Part shown: positions 8,536 through 17,264 of the stretch, in pieces
How positions within the stretch are numbered: the first letter of the stretch is position 1
Layout of the letters: every line of letters starts with the position of its first letter
NCBI RefSeq assembly: GCF_014596915.1
Contig: NZ_JACVWU010000018.1
Span: forward strand, 124,001 to 188,000
DNA: 64,000 bases
DNA from: Streptomyces sp. TRM68416
GTDB lineage: Bacteria; Actinomycetota; Actinomycetes; Streptomycetales; Streptomycetaceae
Reading direction: 5' to 3'
Translations under genes and position numbers: made by a program
The notes under the pieces: generated by a model
Databases searched by the model: none
The model's input: only the letters and a program-made list of their open reading frames with translations
What the model was told of the DNA's origin: nothing

Positions 8536-9483
8536 GTGGCAGCAGTGAAGACGCATCGAGTGGAAGAGAAGGCGCTCATCGCGGCGCCCGTGGAGACCGT
8601 GCGCCGGATCGTGGTCGACGTCGAGGCGTGGCCGCAGGTGCACGCCCCCGCCGTACACGCCGAGATCCTGGAGAGCGACGACAGCGGTGAGCTGATCCAG
8701 CACTGGTCCCTGGTGGACGACCGCACGGTGCGCACCTGGGTGGCGCGGCGCAAGGTGACGGAGACCGGCGACGTCCGCTTCACCCACGAGCCCGCCACCG
8801 CGCCGTTCGCGAGCGTCATCGGCGGCTTCGAGTTCGAGGAGCAGCCGGACGGCGGCACGCTGGTGCGCTTGCACCACGAGTTCACGCTCCTCACCGAGGA
8901 CGAGACCGTGGCGGCCGAGCGTGCCGAGTCGATGCGCCGGGGCAGCCAGGCGCACCTGGAGACGCTGACGTACGCGGCGGAGAATGCCGAGGACTTCGCG
9001 CTGCGGACGATCTCCTTCGACGACCCGCTGTTCGTGGCGGGCGCGGTGGAGGACGCGTACGCCTACCTCTACGAGGCCGACAAGTGGCCGGAGCGGATTC
9101 CGCACGTCGTCGCCCTCGCCATGGACGAGACCGTGCCGAACATCCAGTTCTTCGACATGGACACCAAGTCCTCGGACGGCTCGGAGCACACGACGCGGTC
9201 GGTGCGCATCTGCCTGCCGAATCACAAGATCGTCTACAAGCAGATCCAGCCGCCGAAGACGATGGACGCGCACACCGGCCACTGGTTGTTCACCGAGACA
9301 CCGGAGGGGCTCGTCCTCACGTCCCGGCACACGGCCACCATCCGCCGCGACGGCCTGCACCTGTTGGGCGAGGGCATGACGGTCGAGGGCGCCCGCAAGT
9401 ACCTGCGCCGCGTGCTCAGCGCCAACAGCATGGGCAACCTGCGCCTGTCGAAGGAGTACGCCGAGAAGCTCGCCGGGTTCTGA
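8536..9483 (+). CDS. didomain aromatase/cyclase
   Basis: A 315-aa protein made of two SRPBCC (TcmN/OxyK-like) domains, about residues 1-150 and 160-315. Each opens with a typical strand-helix segment (EEKALIAAPVETVRRIVVDVEAWPQ; DPLFVAGAVEDAYAYLYEADKWPE). Such enzymes direct first-ring cyclisation and aromatisation of the poly-beta-ketone on the ACP. The gene starts with GTG (VAAVKTH...) after GGAGGG. It begins a rightward operon with the AT and three sugar genes, linking aglycone and sugar synthesis. Confidence 0.92.
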   Translation: MAAVKTHRVEEKALIAAPVETVRRIVVDVEAWPQVHAPAVHAEILESDDSGELIQHWSLVDDRTVRTWVARRKVTETGDVRFTHEPATAPFASVIGGFEFEEQPDGGTLVRLHHEFTLLTEDETVAAERAESMRRGSQAHLETLTYAAENAEDFALRTISFDDPLFVAGAVEDAYAYLYEADKWPERIPHVVALAMDETVPNIQFFDMDTKSSDGSEHTTRSVRICLPNHKIVYKQIQPPKTMDAHTGHWLFTETPEGLVLTSRHTATIRRDGLHLLGEGMTVEGARKYLRRVLSANSMGNLRLSKEYAEKLAGF

Positions 9484-9488
9484 GCGCG

Positions 9489-10568
9489 ATGACCCGGCAC
9501 GCCGAGAAGGCGAACATGGCGGGGCCGCCCCCGGATGGCCCCGCGCGGGTGGCGCTGCTGCTGCCCGGCCAGGGGGCCCAGTACCCCCGGATGGCGGCGG
9601 GTCTCTACGACGTCGAGCCGGTGTTCACCGCGGCGATGGACGAGGTGTTCGACGCGCTGGGGGCGACGGGCCGCGCGCTGCGCCGCGACTGGCTGGCCGC
9701 GGACCCGCCCCGGCCACTGGACGACGCCGCGCTGGCCCAGCCGCTGTTGTTCGCGGTGGGCCACGCGCTCGGCCGTCTCGTCCTCGACCGGGGTGCCGAG
9801 CCCGTCGCGCTGCTCGGCCACAGCGTCGGCGAGATGGCGGCGGCGGCCCTCGCCGGAGTGTTCTCCGGGGCGGACGCAGCCCGCCTGGTCGTCGACCGGG
9901 TCCGGCGCGTCGCCGGTGCCCCGGCGGGCGGCATGCTGGCGGTCGCCGCGAGCGTCGCGCAGGTCGAGCCGTACCTCGGTCCCGACGTGACCGTCGGCGC
10001 GGTCAACGCGCCCCGGCACACCGTGCTCGCGGGACCCCGCGCGGCGCTCGACGCGGTGGCGGAGCAGCTGGACGCCGCGGGGCTGACGAGTCGGCCGGTC
10101 GCCTCCGGCACGGCGTTCCACAGCCCGGTGCTCGGGCCGTGTCTGGAGGGCTCGCGGGATGCGGTCGCTGCCGTGCCGCGGCGGGCCCCGCTGCGCACCG
10201 TGTACTCCGGGCGGACGGCGGCTCCGCTGCGCGCGGACGAGGCGGCGGATCCCGGTTTCTGGGCGGCGCAGCCGATGGCGCCGGTGCTGTTCTGGCCCGC
10301 GCTGGACGCGCTGCTCAACGCGCTGCTGGACGCGCCGGACGGAGCTGGGGCCGGGCCCCTGGTGCTGGTGGAGGCCGGGCCCGGGCGGACGCTCAGCAGC
10401 ATCGCCCGGCGGCATCCGCTCGTGCGGCGCGGGGGCGCGGTCGTCGTGCCCCTACTGCCGGGACGGCCCGGCAGCGCCGACGCGGACCGGGAGGCGCTTG
10501 CCGAGGCGGTGGCCGCGCTGCGCGCCGCCGGGGTGGGCGAAGGGCGCACCGCGCCGGTCCTCTCCTAG
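9489..10568 (+). CDS. malonyl-CoA:ACP / acyl transferase (OxyP/ZhuC-like)
   Basis: A 359-aa FabD-family acyltransferase. LLLPGQGAQYPRM lies near residue 24, the nucleophile elbow GHSVGE carries Ser112, and FHS later supplies the His. In non-acetate-primed type II systems a cluster-encoded AT of this kind can supply malonyl groups or remove wrong (acetyl) starters, as described for ZhuC. That fits the malonamate-priming genes at 37086-41792. It starts 5 bp after the aromatase/cyclase stop, so translation is probably coupled. An internal ATG at 9516 is an alternative start. Confidence 0.87.
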   Translation: MTRHAEKANMAGPPPDGPARVALLLPGQGAQYPRMAAGLYDVEPVFTAAMDEVFDALGATGRALRRDWLAADPPRPLDDAALAQPLLFAVGHALGRLVLDRGAEPVALLGHSVGEMAAAALAGVFSGADAARLVVDRVRRVAGAPAGGMLAVAASVAQVEPYLGPDVTVGAVNAPRHTVLAGPRAALDAVAEQLDAAGLTSRPVASGTAFHSPVLGPCLEGSRDAVAAVPRRAPLRTVYSGRTAAPLRADEAADPGFWAAQPMAPVLFWPALDALLNALLDAPDGAGAGPLVLVEAGPGRTLSSIARRHPLVRRGGAVVVPLLPGRPGSADADREALAEAVAALRAAGVGEGRTAPVLS

Positions 10569-10681
10569 TACCGGCTCGGGTCGCCCCGGGGCGCCGTGTC
10601 TCTTCGGGCCGGCGCTTCACCCGAGCCTGCTTCTTCTGTGCCCGTGCCGGTGTACGGGCCTTCACCGTTGGGAGACTTCAC

Positions 10682-11653
10682 ATGCGGATTCTGGTCACCG
10701 GGGGTGCCGGGTTCATCGGCTCCGCCTACGTTCGCGCGCTGCTGGACGGGGCCTGGCCGGGCCACGAGGACGCGCGGGTGACCGTCGTCGACAAGCTGAC
10801 GTATGCCGGGAACCGGGCCAACCTGCCGGATTCGCACGAGCGGATGACGTTCGTGCGGGCCGACATCGCCGATGCGGAGCGCATCCGCGAGCTGGTCGCC
10901 GGGCACGACGAGGTCGTGCACTTCGCGGCGGAGTCGCACGTGGACCGCTCGCTGCATGCCGCGGGCGAGTTCGTGCACACCAACGTCGCGGGCACCCAGG
11001 CGCTCCTCGAGGCGTGCTTGCGGGCCGAGGTGCGCCGGGTCGTGCACGTGTCGACCGACGAGGTATACGGATCGATTGACGAGGGTGCCTGGACGGAGTC
11101 CCGGCCGCTGCTGCCCAACTCGCCCTACTCCGCCACGAAGGCGGGCGGCGAGCTGCTGGCCCGCGCGTACTGGCGCAGCTACGGCCTCGACGTCCGCATC
11201 ACCCGGTGCAGCAACAACTACGGCCCCTATCAGCACGTCGAGAAGCTGATCCCGCTGTTCGTCACCAACCTTCTGGAGGGGCGCGACGTACCGCTGTACG
11301 GGGACGGCCGCAATGTGCGCGAGTGGGTGCACGTCGACGACCACTGCCGGGCCGTCCACCTCGCGCTGACCAAGGGGTCGGCGGGCGAGGTCTACAACGT
11401 CGGCGGCACCGCCCGCTCGAACCGCGAGATCACCGAGCTGTTGCTCGGCATGTGCGGAGCCGACCGGAGCCGGGTGCGGACCGTCGAGGACCGCAAGGGG
11501 CACGACTTCCGGTACGCCGTCGACGACACCAAGATCCGCACCGACCTCGGCTGGCGGCCGCAAGTGCCCTTCGCCGACGGGTTGGCGCAGGTCGTCGACT
11601 GGTACCGGAACAACCCGGGCTGGTGGCGTCCGCTGCGCGACGTGTCCCGCTGA
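10682..11653 (+). CDS. rfbB: dTDP-glucose 4,6-dehydratase
   Basis: A 323-aa extended SDR (RmlB family). The NAD-binding GGAGFIG is at residues 7-13, HFAAESHVDRS is typical of the family, the TDEVYG motif supplies the active-site Thr-Asp-Glu, and YSATK carries the Tyr/Lys pair. It converts dTDP-glucose to dTDP-4-keto-6-deoxyglucose, the second step of deoxysugar formation. The ATG follows a 113-bp gap after the AT gene. The 2,3-dehydratase follows 26 bp later. Confidence 0.95.
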   Translation: MRILVTGGAGFIGSAYVRALLDGAWPGHEDARVTVVDKLTYAGNRANLPDSHERMTFVRADIADAERIRELVAGHDEVVHFAAESHVDRSLHAAGEFVHTNVAGTQALLEACLRAEVRRVVHVSTDEVYGSIDEGAWTESRPLLPNSPYSATKAGGELLARAYWRSYGLDVRITRCSNNYGPYQHVEKLIPLFVTNLLEGRDVPLYGDGRNVREWVHVDDHCRAVHLALTKGSAGEVYNVGGTARSNREITELLLGMCGADRSRVRTVEDRKGHDFRYAVDDTKIRTDLGWRPQVPFADGLAQVVDWYRNNPGWWRPLRDVSR

Positions 11654-11679
11654 ACCCCCCACCGATAAGGAGCCATGCC

Positions 11680-13146
11680 ATGACGGCCACCACGACCCGG
11701 TACCCGGCCGCGCAGCCCCTGCCCGCCGCGGGGACGCCCGCGGGCCCCTCGGACCTGTCCGCGCGGTTCACCGCGTCGGCGCTGGCGACCGACAGCCGCG
11801 TCACCCCCAATGCGGACTTCGACACCTGGTTCGCCGAGCACCGGCGGACCAACCGGTTCGAGGTCACGCAGATCCCGTTCGGGGAGCTGGTGGGGTGGCG
11901 CTTCCGCCCCGAGGACGGAAATCTCGTCCATGACAGCGGCGGATTCTTCTCCGTCACCGGACTTGAGGTGATGACCGACCGGCCCGGTCCCGGCGGCTGG
12001 TCGCAGCCCATTCTCGACCAGCCGGAAATCGGTGTTCTCGGCATCCTCGTCAAGGAGTTCGACGGGATCCTGCACTGTCTGATGCAGGCCAAGATGGAGC
12101 CCGGAAACCCCGATACCGTTCAGCTCTCGCCGACGGTCCAGGCGACCCGCAGCAACTACACCGGACTGCACGGCGGGCGCCGTACCGACTTTCTCGACTA
12201 CTTCCTGGCGCCGGAACGACGCGTCCTCGTTGACAGCCTTCAGTCGGAACAGGGCTCGTGGTTCCTGACCAAGCGCAACCGGAACGTCTTGGTTGAAGTG
12301 ACAGCGGAAGTTCCGGAGCATGCGAATTACCGTTGGCTGACTATTGGTCAAATCCATCGGCTGCTGGCACATGACAACGTCGTCAACATGGATACGCGCA
12401 CTGTGCTGGCGTGTGTTCCTTTCGACGCACCCGGGGCTGACGTCCCCGCACGACGGCCCGGCACTCCCGACGCGTACCGTGCGGCGCTGCGGCACTCGCT
12501 CTCCGGGCGGGCGCCCGCCCGGCACGGCACCGGACAACTCCTCGGCTGGATCACGGAGGCCAAGGCCCGCCACACCTTCCACCGGCGCACCCTGCCGCTG
12601 GCGGCCGTGCCCGGCTGGCGCCGCACCGAGACGGAGATCGCCCACGAGGAGGGCAAGCACTTCACGGTCATCGCCGCCGACGTACGGGCCGACACCCGGG
12701 AAGTGACCCGGTGGACCCAGCCCCTGCTCGCCCCCGTCGAGCGCGGCGTGGTGGCCTTCCTCGCCCGGAACATCGATGGGGTACTGCATCTTCTGGCACA
12801 CGCCAAGACGGAGGCCGGACTGCTCGACGTGTGCGAATTGGCCCCGACCGTGCAGTGCCTGCCCGTCAACTACCGCGACCGGGAACAGCCGCGCTATCTG
12901 GACGTCGTGCTCGCCGCGCCCCCCGGGGCCGTGCGCTTCGACAGCGTCCTCGCCGAGGAGGGCGGGCGCTTCCACCACGCCGACAACCGCTACCTGATCG
13001 TCGAAGTGGGCGACGAGGTCCCGCTCGCCGACGACCCCGACTACCACTGGATGACAGCCCGCCAGCTCATGGAACTGGCCCAGCACAGCCGCTACGTCAA
13101 CGTGCAGGCCCGCAGCCTGCTCGCGAGCCTGCACACCACATGGTGA
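11680..13146 (+). CDS. NDP-hexose 2,3-dehydratase
   Basis: A 488-aa protein with the internal duplication typical of the family. The halves, about residues 35-250 and 265-480, share the pattern 'ILDQPEIGVLGILVKEFDGILHCLMQAK' against 'LLAPVERGVVAFLARN.DGVLHLLAHAK'. It removes the C2 hydroxyl (with a 3-ketoreductase next) on the way to 2-deoxyhexoses. The ATG at 11680 has AAGGAG upstream. A stretch around 12230-12425 is visibly lower in GC than its surroundings. The stop overlaps the start of the next gene by 7 bp. Confidence 0.93.
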   Translation: MTATTTRYPAAQPLPAAGTPAGPSDLSARFTASALATDSRVTPNADFDTWFAEHRRTNRFEVTQIPFGELVGWRFRPEDGNLVHDSGGFFSVTGLEVMTDRPGPGGWSQPILDQPEIGVLGILVKEFDGILHCLMQAKMEPGNPDTVQLSPTVQATRSNYTGLHGGRRTDFLDYFLAPERRVLVDSLQSEQGSWFLTKRNRNVLVEVTAEVPEHANYRWLTIGQIHRLLAHDNVVNMDTRTVLACVPFDAPGADVPARRPGTPDAYRAALRHSLSGRAPARHGTGQLLGWITEAKARHTFHRRTLPLAAVPGWRRTETEIAHEEGKHFTVIAADVRADTREVTRWTQPLLAPVERGVVAFLARNIDGVLHLLAHAKTEAGLLDVCELAPTVQCLPVNYRDREQPRYLDVVLAAPPGAVRFDSVLAEEGGRFHHADNRYLIVEVGDEVPLADDPDYHWMTARQLMELAQHSRYVNVQARSLLASLHTTW

Positions 13147-14153
13147 CCAGGGAACGCGCGTCCGGGACCGTCCGCGTCGGCGTGCTCGGCTGCGCCGACA
13201 TCGCGCGCCGCCGCATGCTGCCGGCGTTCGCCGCGCAGCCGCTCGTCGACCTCACCGCCGTCGCCAGCCGCGACCTCGCCAAGGCACGCTCCTTCACCGA
13301 GCCCTACGGCTGCGCGGCGGTCCAGGGGTACGAACGGCTGCTCGCCCGCCCGGACATCGATGCGGTGTACATCCCTCTGCCCACCGCGATGCACGCCGAA
13401 TGGACCGTACGGGCCCTGGAGGCGGGCAAGCACGTGCTGTGCGAGAAGCCGTGCGTCACCGGCCCCGACGCCGCCGCCCGGGTGGTCGCCGCCGCCCGGC
13501 GCCGGGGATTGCTGGTGATGGAGAGCTTCATGTTCCTCCACCACGGCCAGCACGCCCGGGTACGGGAGCTGCTGCGCGACGGAGCCATCGGTGAACTCCG
13601 GGAAATCACAGCCGAGTTCGGCATTCCAGGCCCACCGCAGGCCGCCGCGGGCGCCGCTGTGAGCAGCCTCCTGGAGACCGGGGTGTACCCCCTGCGGGCA
13701 GCCCGCCTCTTCGCCGGGGGCCGTCTGGAGGTCCTCGGCGCGGCGCTGACCCCCTCCCCGGCCGCCGGGGGCGACCTCGCGGGCGGGGCTTTGCTGCGCT
13801 CCGCCGCAGGGGTCACCGCGCGGCTGAGCTTCGGCTGGGAGCGTTCCTACCGCTGTTCCTACGAGCTGTGGGGCAGCGCGGGCCGCCTCACCCTGGACCG
13901 GGCCTTCACCACACCCGACGACCATGCCCCGGTGCTCCGTCTGGAAAGCCCGGACGGTACCAGGGAACTGACGCTCAACGCGGAGGCGCAATTCGTGAAC
14001 GTGGCAGGCGTGTTCGCCCGGACCGTGCTGCACGGGACGGGATTCGAGGCACACGCCGAGGACATCCTGGAGCAGGCCGAACTCGTCGACGCGGTGCGCC
14101 GCGCGGCCTTCCCGGCCTTCTCCGCAAGCGAATTGATCCGAGTGCGCGGGTAG
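13140..14153 (+). CDS. NDP-hexose 3-ketoreductase (Gfo/Idh/MocA family)
   Basis: A 337-aa oxidoreductase. An N-terminal Rossmann fold (VRVGVLGCADIARR, near residue 12) is followed by the cofactor and active-site motif EAGKHVLCEKPC near residue 98, then the C-terminal beta-sheet domain. It reduces the 3-keto intermediate left by the 2,3-dehydratase, as UrdT/KijD10-type enzymes do. The start codon overlaps the 2,3-dehydratase stop, a tight coupling that fits consecutive steps. It is the last gene of the aromatase-to-sugar operon. Confidence 0.92.
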   Translation: MVTRERASGTVRVGVLGCADIARRRMLPAFAAQPLVDLTAVASRDLAKARSFTEPYGCAAVQGYERLLARPDIDAVYIPLPTAMHAEWTVRALEAGKHVLCEKPCVTGPDAAARVVAAARRRGLLVMESFMFLHHGQHARVRELLRDGAIGELREITAEFGIPGPPQAAAGAAVSSLLETGVYPLRAARLFAGGRLEVLGAALTPSPAAGGDLAGGALLRSAAGVTARLSFGWERSYRCSYELWGSAGRLTLDRAFTTPDDHAPVLRLESPDGTRELTLNAEAQFVNVAGVFARTVLHGTGFEAHAEDILEQAELVDAVRRAAFPAFSASELIRVRG

Positions 14154-14261
14154 TGATGCACCGTGAGACGTAACACTGTTGCCGGTGCGCCGGAGCCGGG
14201 GATACTTGGGTACGCCACATGGCTCGCCCTATTCGGAAAGTCGCGGCGCGGGGGAACATAA

Positions 14262-15107
14262 ATGCCGGTGTCGGCTCCTTTCCCTGTGCCGCGGGGAAAG
14301 GAATCCGGAAAATTGAGGTTCAACACCCTTGGGCCCCTTGAAGTCCTGCACAACGGCCAGAACTTCACGCCGACCGCTCCCAAAGCGCGTAATACCCTGG
14401 CGCTTCTGCTCTCCCGGGTCAATGAAGTCGTCGAGATCCCGGCGCTCATCGATGAATTGTGGATCGACAATCCGCCGCGCAGCGCTGTCACCACCGCCCA
14501 GACCTATATCTATCAGCTGCGGAAAATGCTCGGCCGGGCCCTCGGCCCGGAGGCCGCCCGCCCGGTCCTGGTCACCCGGGCGCCCGGCTACCGGCTCCAG
14601 ATCGACGAGGAACTGATCGACGCGAGAATCTTCGAGCAGCTGGCCGGTGAGGGGAAACGCCTGTTCGCGGCGGGGCGATCGGAGGAGGCGTCGGGCCGGC
14701 TCCAGCAGGCGCTCGACCTGTGGCGCGGGCCCGCCCTGTCCGACGTCACCACCGGGCAGGTCCTCGAAGCGCATGTGGTGCAGCTGGAGGAATTGCGGCT
14801 CGGTGCCTTGCAGCTGCGTATCCAGGCGGATATGCGGTTGGGCCGGCACCTGGAGCTCCTGCCCGAGCTGCGCTCATTGGTTGCCGCCCGCCCGCTCAAC
14901 GAATGGCTGCACGCCCAGCTCATTACATGCCTAAAGCAATCCGGTCGCCGCGGGGAGGCGTTGCAGGCGTACCAGGCGCTGCGCCGGGTCCTCGACGAGG
15001 AGCTGGGGCTCCAGCCGTCACTGACGCTGCAACGGCTCCAGCAGTACGTGCTGAGCGAGACGGTGGATGAGGGTGCCACGCACCTCCCGATGCGCGCGAC
15101 CGCCTGA
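14262..15107 (+). CDS. SARP-family pathway regulator
   Basis: A 281-aa Streptomyces antibiotic regulatory protein. An OmpR-like winged helix occupies about residues 18-110 (LRFNTLGPLEVLHNGQ, then TTAQTYIYQLRKMLGRALG) and a bacterial transcriptional activation domain follows (residues 115-265, DARIFEQLAGEGKRL onwards). It should activate cluster promoters by binding paired heptamers; candidate sites are listed separately. The ATG at 14262 has a weak ribosome binding site, and a TTG at 14313 just before the DNA-binding domain is a possible alternative. The gene is on its own, 108 bp after the sugar operon. Confidence 0.92.
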   Translation: MPVSAPFPVPRGKESGKLRFNTLGPLEVLHNGQNFTPTAPKARNTLALLLSRVNEVVEIPALIDELWIDNPPRSAVTTAQTYIYQLRKMLGRALGPEAARPVLVTRAPGYRLQIDEELIDARIFEQLAGEGKRLFAAGRSEEASGRLQQALDLWRGPALSDVTTGQVLEAHVVQLEELRLGALQLRIQADMRLGRHLELLPELRSLVAARPLNEWLHAQLITCLKQSGRRGEALQAYQALRRVLDEELGLQPSLTLQRLQQYVLSETVDEGATHLPMRATA

Positions 15108-15274
15108 AGGAACAGGGTCTTTTTGTGACGATGCCGCAATTCGTCGGCCGGTTGGCCGGATGGAGATCTTGCTGCTAGCCTCCGAGGTAACTCTCTGTGC
15201 TCACTTGGATTTCTCTGTAAGAATCTGGTGAGAACGTGAACGGGATGCTGCCAGAAATGGAAGGATAACGGGGG

Positions 15275-16117
15275 ATGGCTCGGGGAGGGAGATCGGAGTG
15301 GGTGACCGCACGGCCGATCACTGTCTTCGTCATGGACGAGAACACCATATTCAGGGAAGGGCTGCGCACCGTCATCGCCCGGGACGACGGCCTGCGGGTG
15401 GTGGGGCACAGCGCGGGAAACGCGGTGGACCTGGTCGCTGGCGTCGCCGAGGCGCGGCCCGACATCCTGCTGTTGGGACTTGAACACGTCACGGGGCGCG
15501 TCGAGTCCATCGTGACGGAGGTGCTGCGCGCCTCGCCCGGCACCGACATCATCATCCTCAGCTGGGACGTGGCCGACGGCACGCTCCAGCGGCTGATGGA
15601 GCTGGGTATGCGGGCCTACCTGCCCAAGGACGTGCCGCACCGCTATCTGCTCTCGATGCTCTACGTGAGCAGGCTGGACGACTCCCAGGCCGCGTTCTCC
15701 TGGCCCCGGCCCGGCGGCCCGCGCCCGGCCGGCGCCGCCGGGCCGCGAGCCGCCGCGCGCAGGGTCCCCGTCGAGGCCCGCGACAGCGCCGTCCGCAAGA
15801 CCGGTGACCCCGCCCCGCCATGGGGCGCCGCTCCGGAGGCGTACGCGCAGCCCTCACGTGCCCGGTCCCAGCCGCCCCGCGGCTTCGCCGCGTCGCCCTC
15901 CGTCCCGCAGGAGCACGGCTTGCTGTCCCTGCGGGAGCGTGAGGTCGTCCAACTGGTCGGCAAGGCCATGACCAATGCGCAGATCGGCCGTCAACTGGGC
16001 ATATCCGAAGGGACGGTGAAGCGGCATCTGCACAGCATCTTCGTGAAGCTGCACGCCGTCTCCCGGCTCGACGCCGTCAACAAGGCCGTGTCTTTATCCT
16101 TGATCATGCTCCAGTGA
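15275..16117 (+). CDS. atypical LuxR-type response regulator, orphan
   Basis: A 280-aa protein with an N-terminal receiver-like domain (about 14-130) and a C-terminal LuxR helix-turn-helix (LSLREREVVQLVGKAMTNAQ, about 213-270), joined by an 80-aa Pro/Ala/Arg-rich linker. The acidic pair (D21, E22) is kept, but the phospho-acceptor Asp of the PDxxLLD motif is Gly68 (PDILLLG), so classical phosphorylation is unlikely. No sensor kinase is nearby. Codon 274 is TTA, the rare leucine codon read by the bldA tRNA. The 3' end overlaps the convergent thymidylyltransferase gene by 14 bp. Confidence 0.9.
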   Translation: MARGGRSEWVTARPITVFVMDENTIFREGLRTVIARDDGLRVVGHSAGNAVDLVAGVAEARPDILLLGLEHVTGRVESIVTEVLRASPGTDIIILSWDVADGTLQRLMELGMRAYLPKDVPHRYLLSMLYVSRLDDSQAAFSWPRPGGPRPAGAAGPRAAARRVPVEARDSAVRKTGDPAPPWGAAPEAYAQPSRARSQPPRGFAASPSVPQEHGLLSLREREVVQLVGKAMTNAQIGRQLGISEGTVKRHLHSIFVKLHAVSRLDAVNKAVSLSLIMLQ

Positions 16118-17033
16118 GTTCGGGTACCGCCCCGGCGAGCCGGGGCGCCGCCGTGGTGGAGGGCTGCCAGGCACGGGCGACCTCCATCACGTACCGCCCG
16201 TAGTCCGACTTGCCGAGCCGTTCGCCGAGGCGGTGGCAGGCGTCGGCGTCGATATAGCCCATGCGCAGGGCGATCTCCTCCAGGCACGCGATGCGCACGC
16301 GCTGCCTGCTCTCCAGGATGCCGACGAACTGACTGGCCGTCAGCAGCGCCTGGGGCGTGCCGGTGTCGAGCCAGGTGAAGCCGCGGCGCAGCTCCACCAT
16401 GCGGGCCCGGCCCTCCGCCAGATAGTGCAGGTTGACGTCGGTGATCTCCAGTTCTCCCCGGGCCGACGGCCGGATTCTCCGGGCGATGTCCACCACGTCG
16501 TTGCTGTAGAAGTACAGGCCGGTGACGGCCTGGTCGGAGCGCGGCACCACTGGTTTTTCCTCGATCGACACCAGGCCTCCCCGGTCGTCGACCTCGGCGA
16601 CGCCGTAGCGCTCCGGGTCGCTGACCCGGTAGCCGAACAGGACGCAGCCGTCGACGTCCCGCGCGTTGCGCTGGAGCAGCGGGGACAGGCCGGGGCCGTG
16701 GAAGAGGTTGTCGCCGAGCACCAGCGCGACGGAGTCGTCCCCGATGTGTGGGGCGCCGATGACCAGCGACTCCGCGAGGCCGTTGGGCTGTTCCTGCACG
16801 GCGTAGCTGAAGTTCACACCGAGACCGCTGCCGTCGCCGAGCAGCCGCTGGAACTGCGGCAGGTCGTCCGGCGACGCGATGACGAGGATGTCGGTGATCC
16901 CGGAGAGCATCAGCACCGAGATCGGGTAGTAGACGGTGGGCTTGTCGTAGATCGGCATGAGCTGCTTGGACACGGCGAGCGTCGTGGGATACAGCCGAGT
17001 GCCGCTGCCTCCGGCGAGCACGATCCCTTTCAT
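16104..17033 (-). CDS. rfbA: glucose-1-phosphate thymidylyltransferase
   Basis: A 309-aa RmlA-family nucleotidyltransferase. The N-terminal signature is KGIVLAGGSGTRLYP, followed by SKQLMPIYDKPTVYYP with the catalytic Lys, then VLGDNLFHG and the YGVAEVD and EEKP motifs. It makes dTDP-glucose from glucose-1-phosphate and dTTP, the first step of the sugar pathway. The ATG at 17033 is divergent from glycosyltransferase 1. A leftward extension seen in the opposite frame is not coding. Length is normal for the family (about 290-355 aa). Confidence 0.96.
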   Translation of the reverse strand: MKGIVLAGGSGTRLYPTTLAVSKQLMPIYDKPTVYYPISVLMLSGITDILVIASPDDLPQFQRLLGDGSGLGVNFSYAVQEQPNGLAESLVIGAPHIGDDSVALVLGDNLFHGPGLSPLLQRNARDVDGCVLFGYRVSDPERYGVAEVDDRGGLVSIEEKPVVPRSDQAVTGLYFYSNDVVDIARRIRPSARGELEITDVNLHYLAEGRARMVELRRGFTWLDTGTPQALLTASQFVGILESRQRVRIACLEEIALRMGYIDADACHRLGERLGKSDYGRYVMEVARAWQPSTTAAPRLAGAVPELTGA

Positions 17034-17198
17034 GGCTTTGCCTCCAGGCCGAGGAGTGGGCTCCTTCCGGCCGGTGGGCGACGGAAGTGAGCGGTCCGGG
17101 AAGCAGCACATCACCGCGGGTTCGCGCGGATTTGGTGGGGGCGTCGAGCTGGGGCGGTGCGCCGGGCCGAGCGGGGGCCGGGGCCCGCGACCAGGCCT

Positions 17199-17216
17199 TC
17201 GAGCCGTCGTCGAAAG
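17199..17216 (+). promoter_or_regulatory. putative SARP binding site
   Basis: TCGAGCC (17199) and TCGAAAG (17210) start 11 bp apart, about 50 bp before the glycosyltransferase GTG. This is the same pattern as at 8451 and 33593. The assignment is by pattern only. Confidence 0.55.
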
Positions 17217-17264
17217 GTGCCTGCGATGGTTCCGGCGCCCTGCACCCGACCACGGGGGAACATC

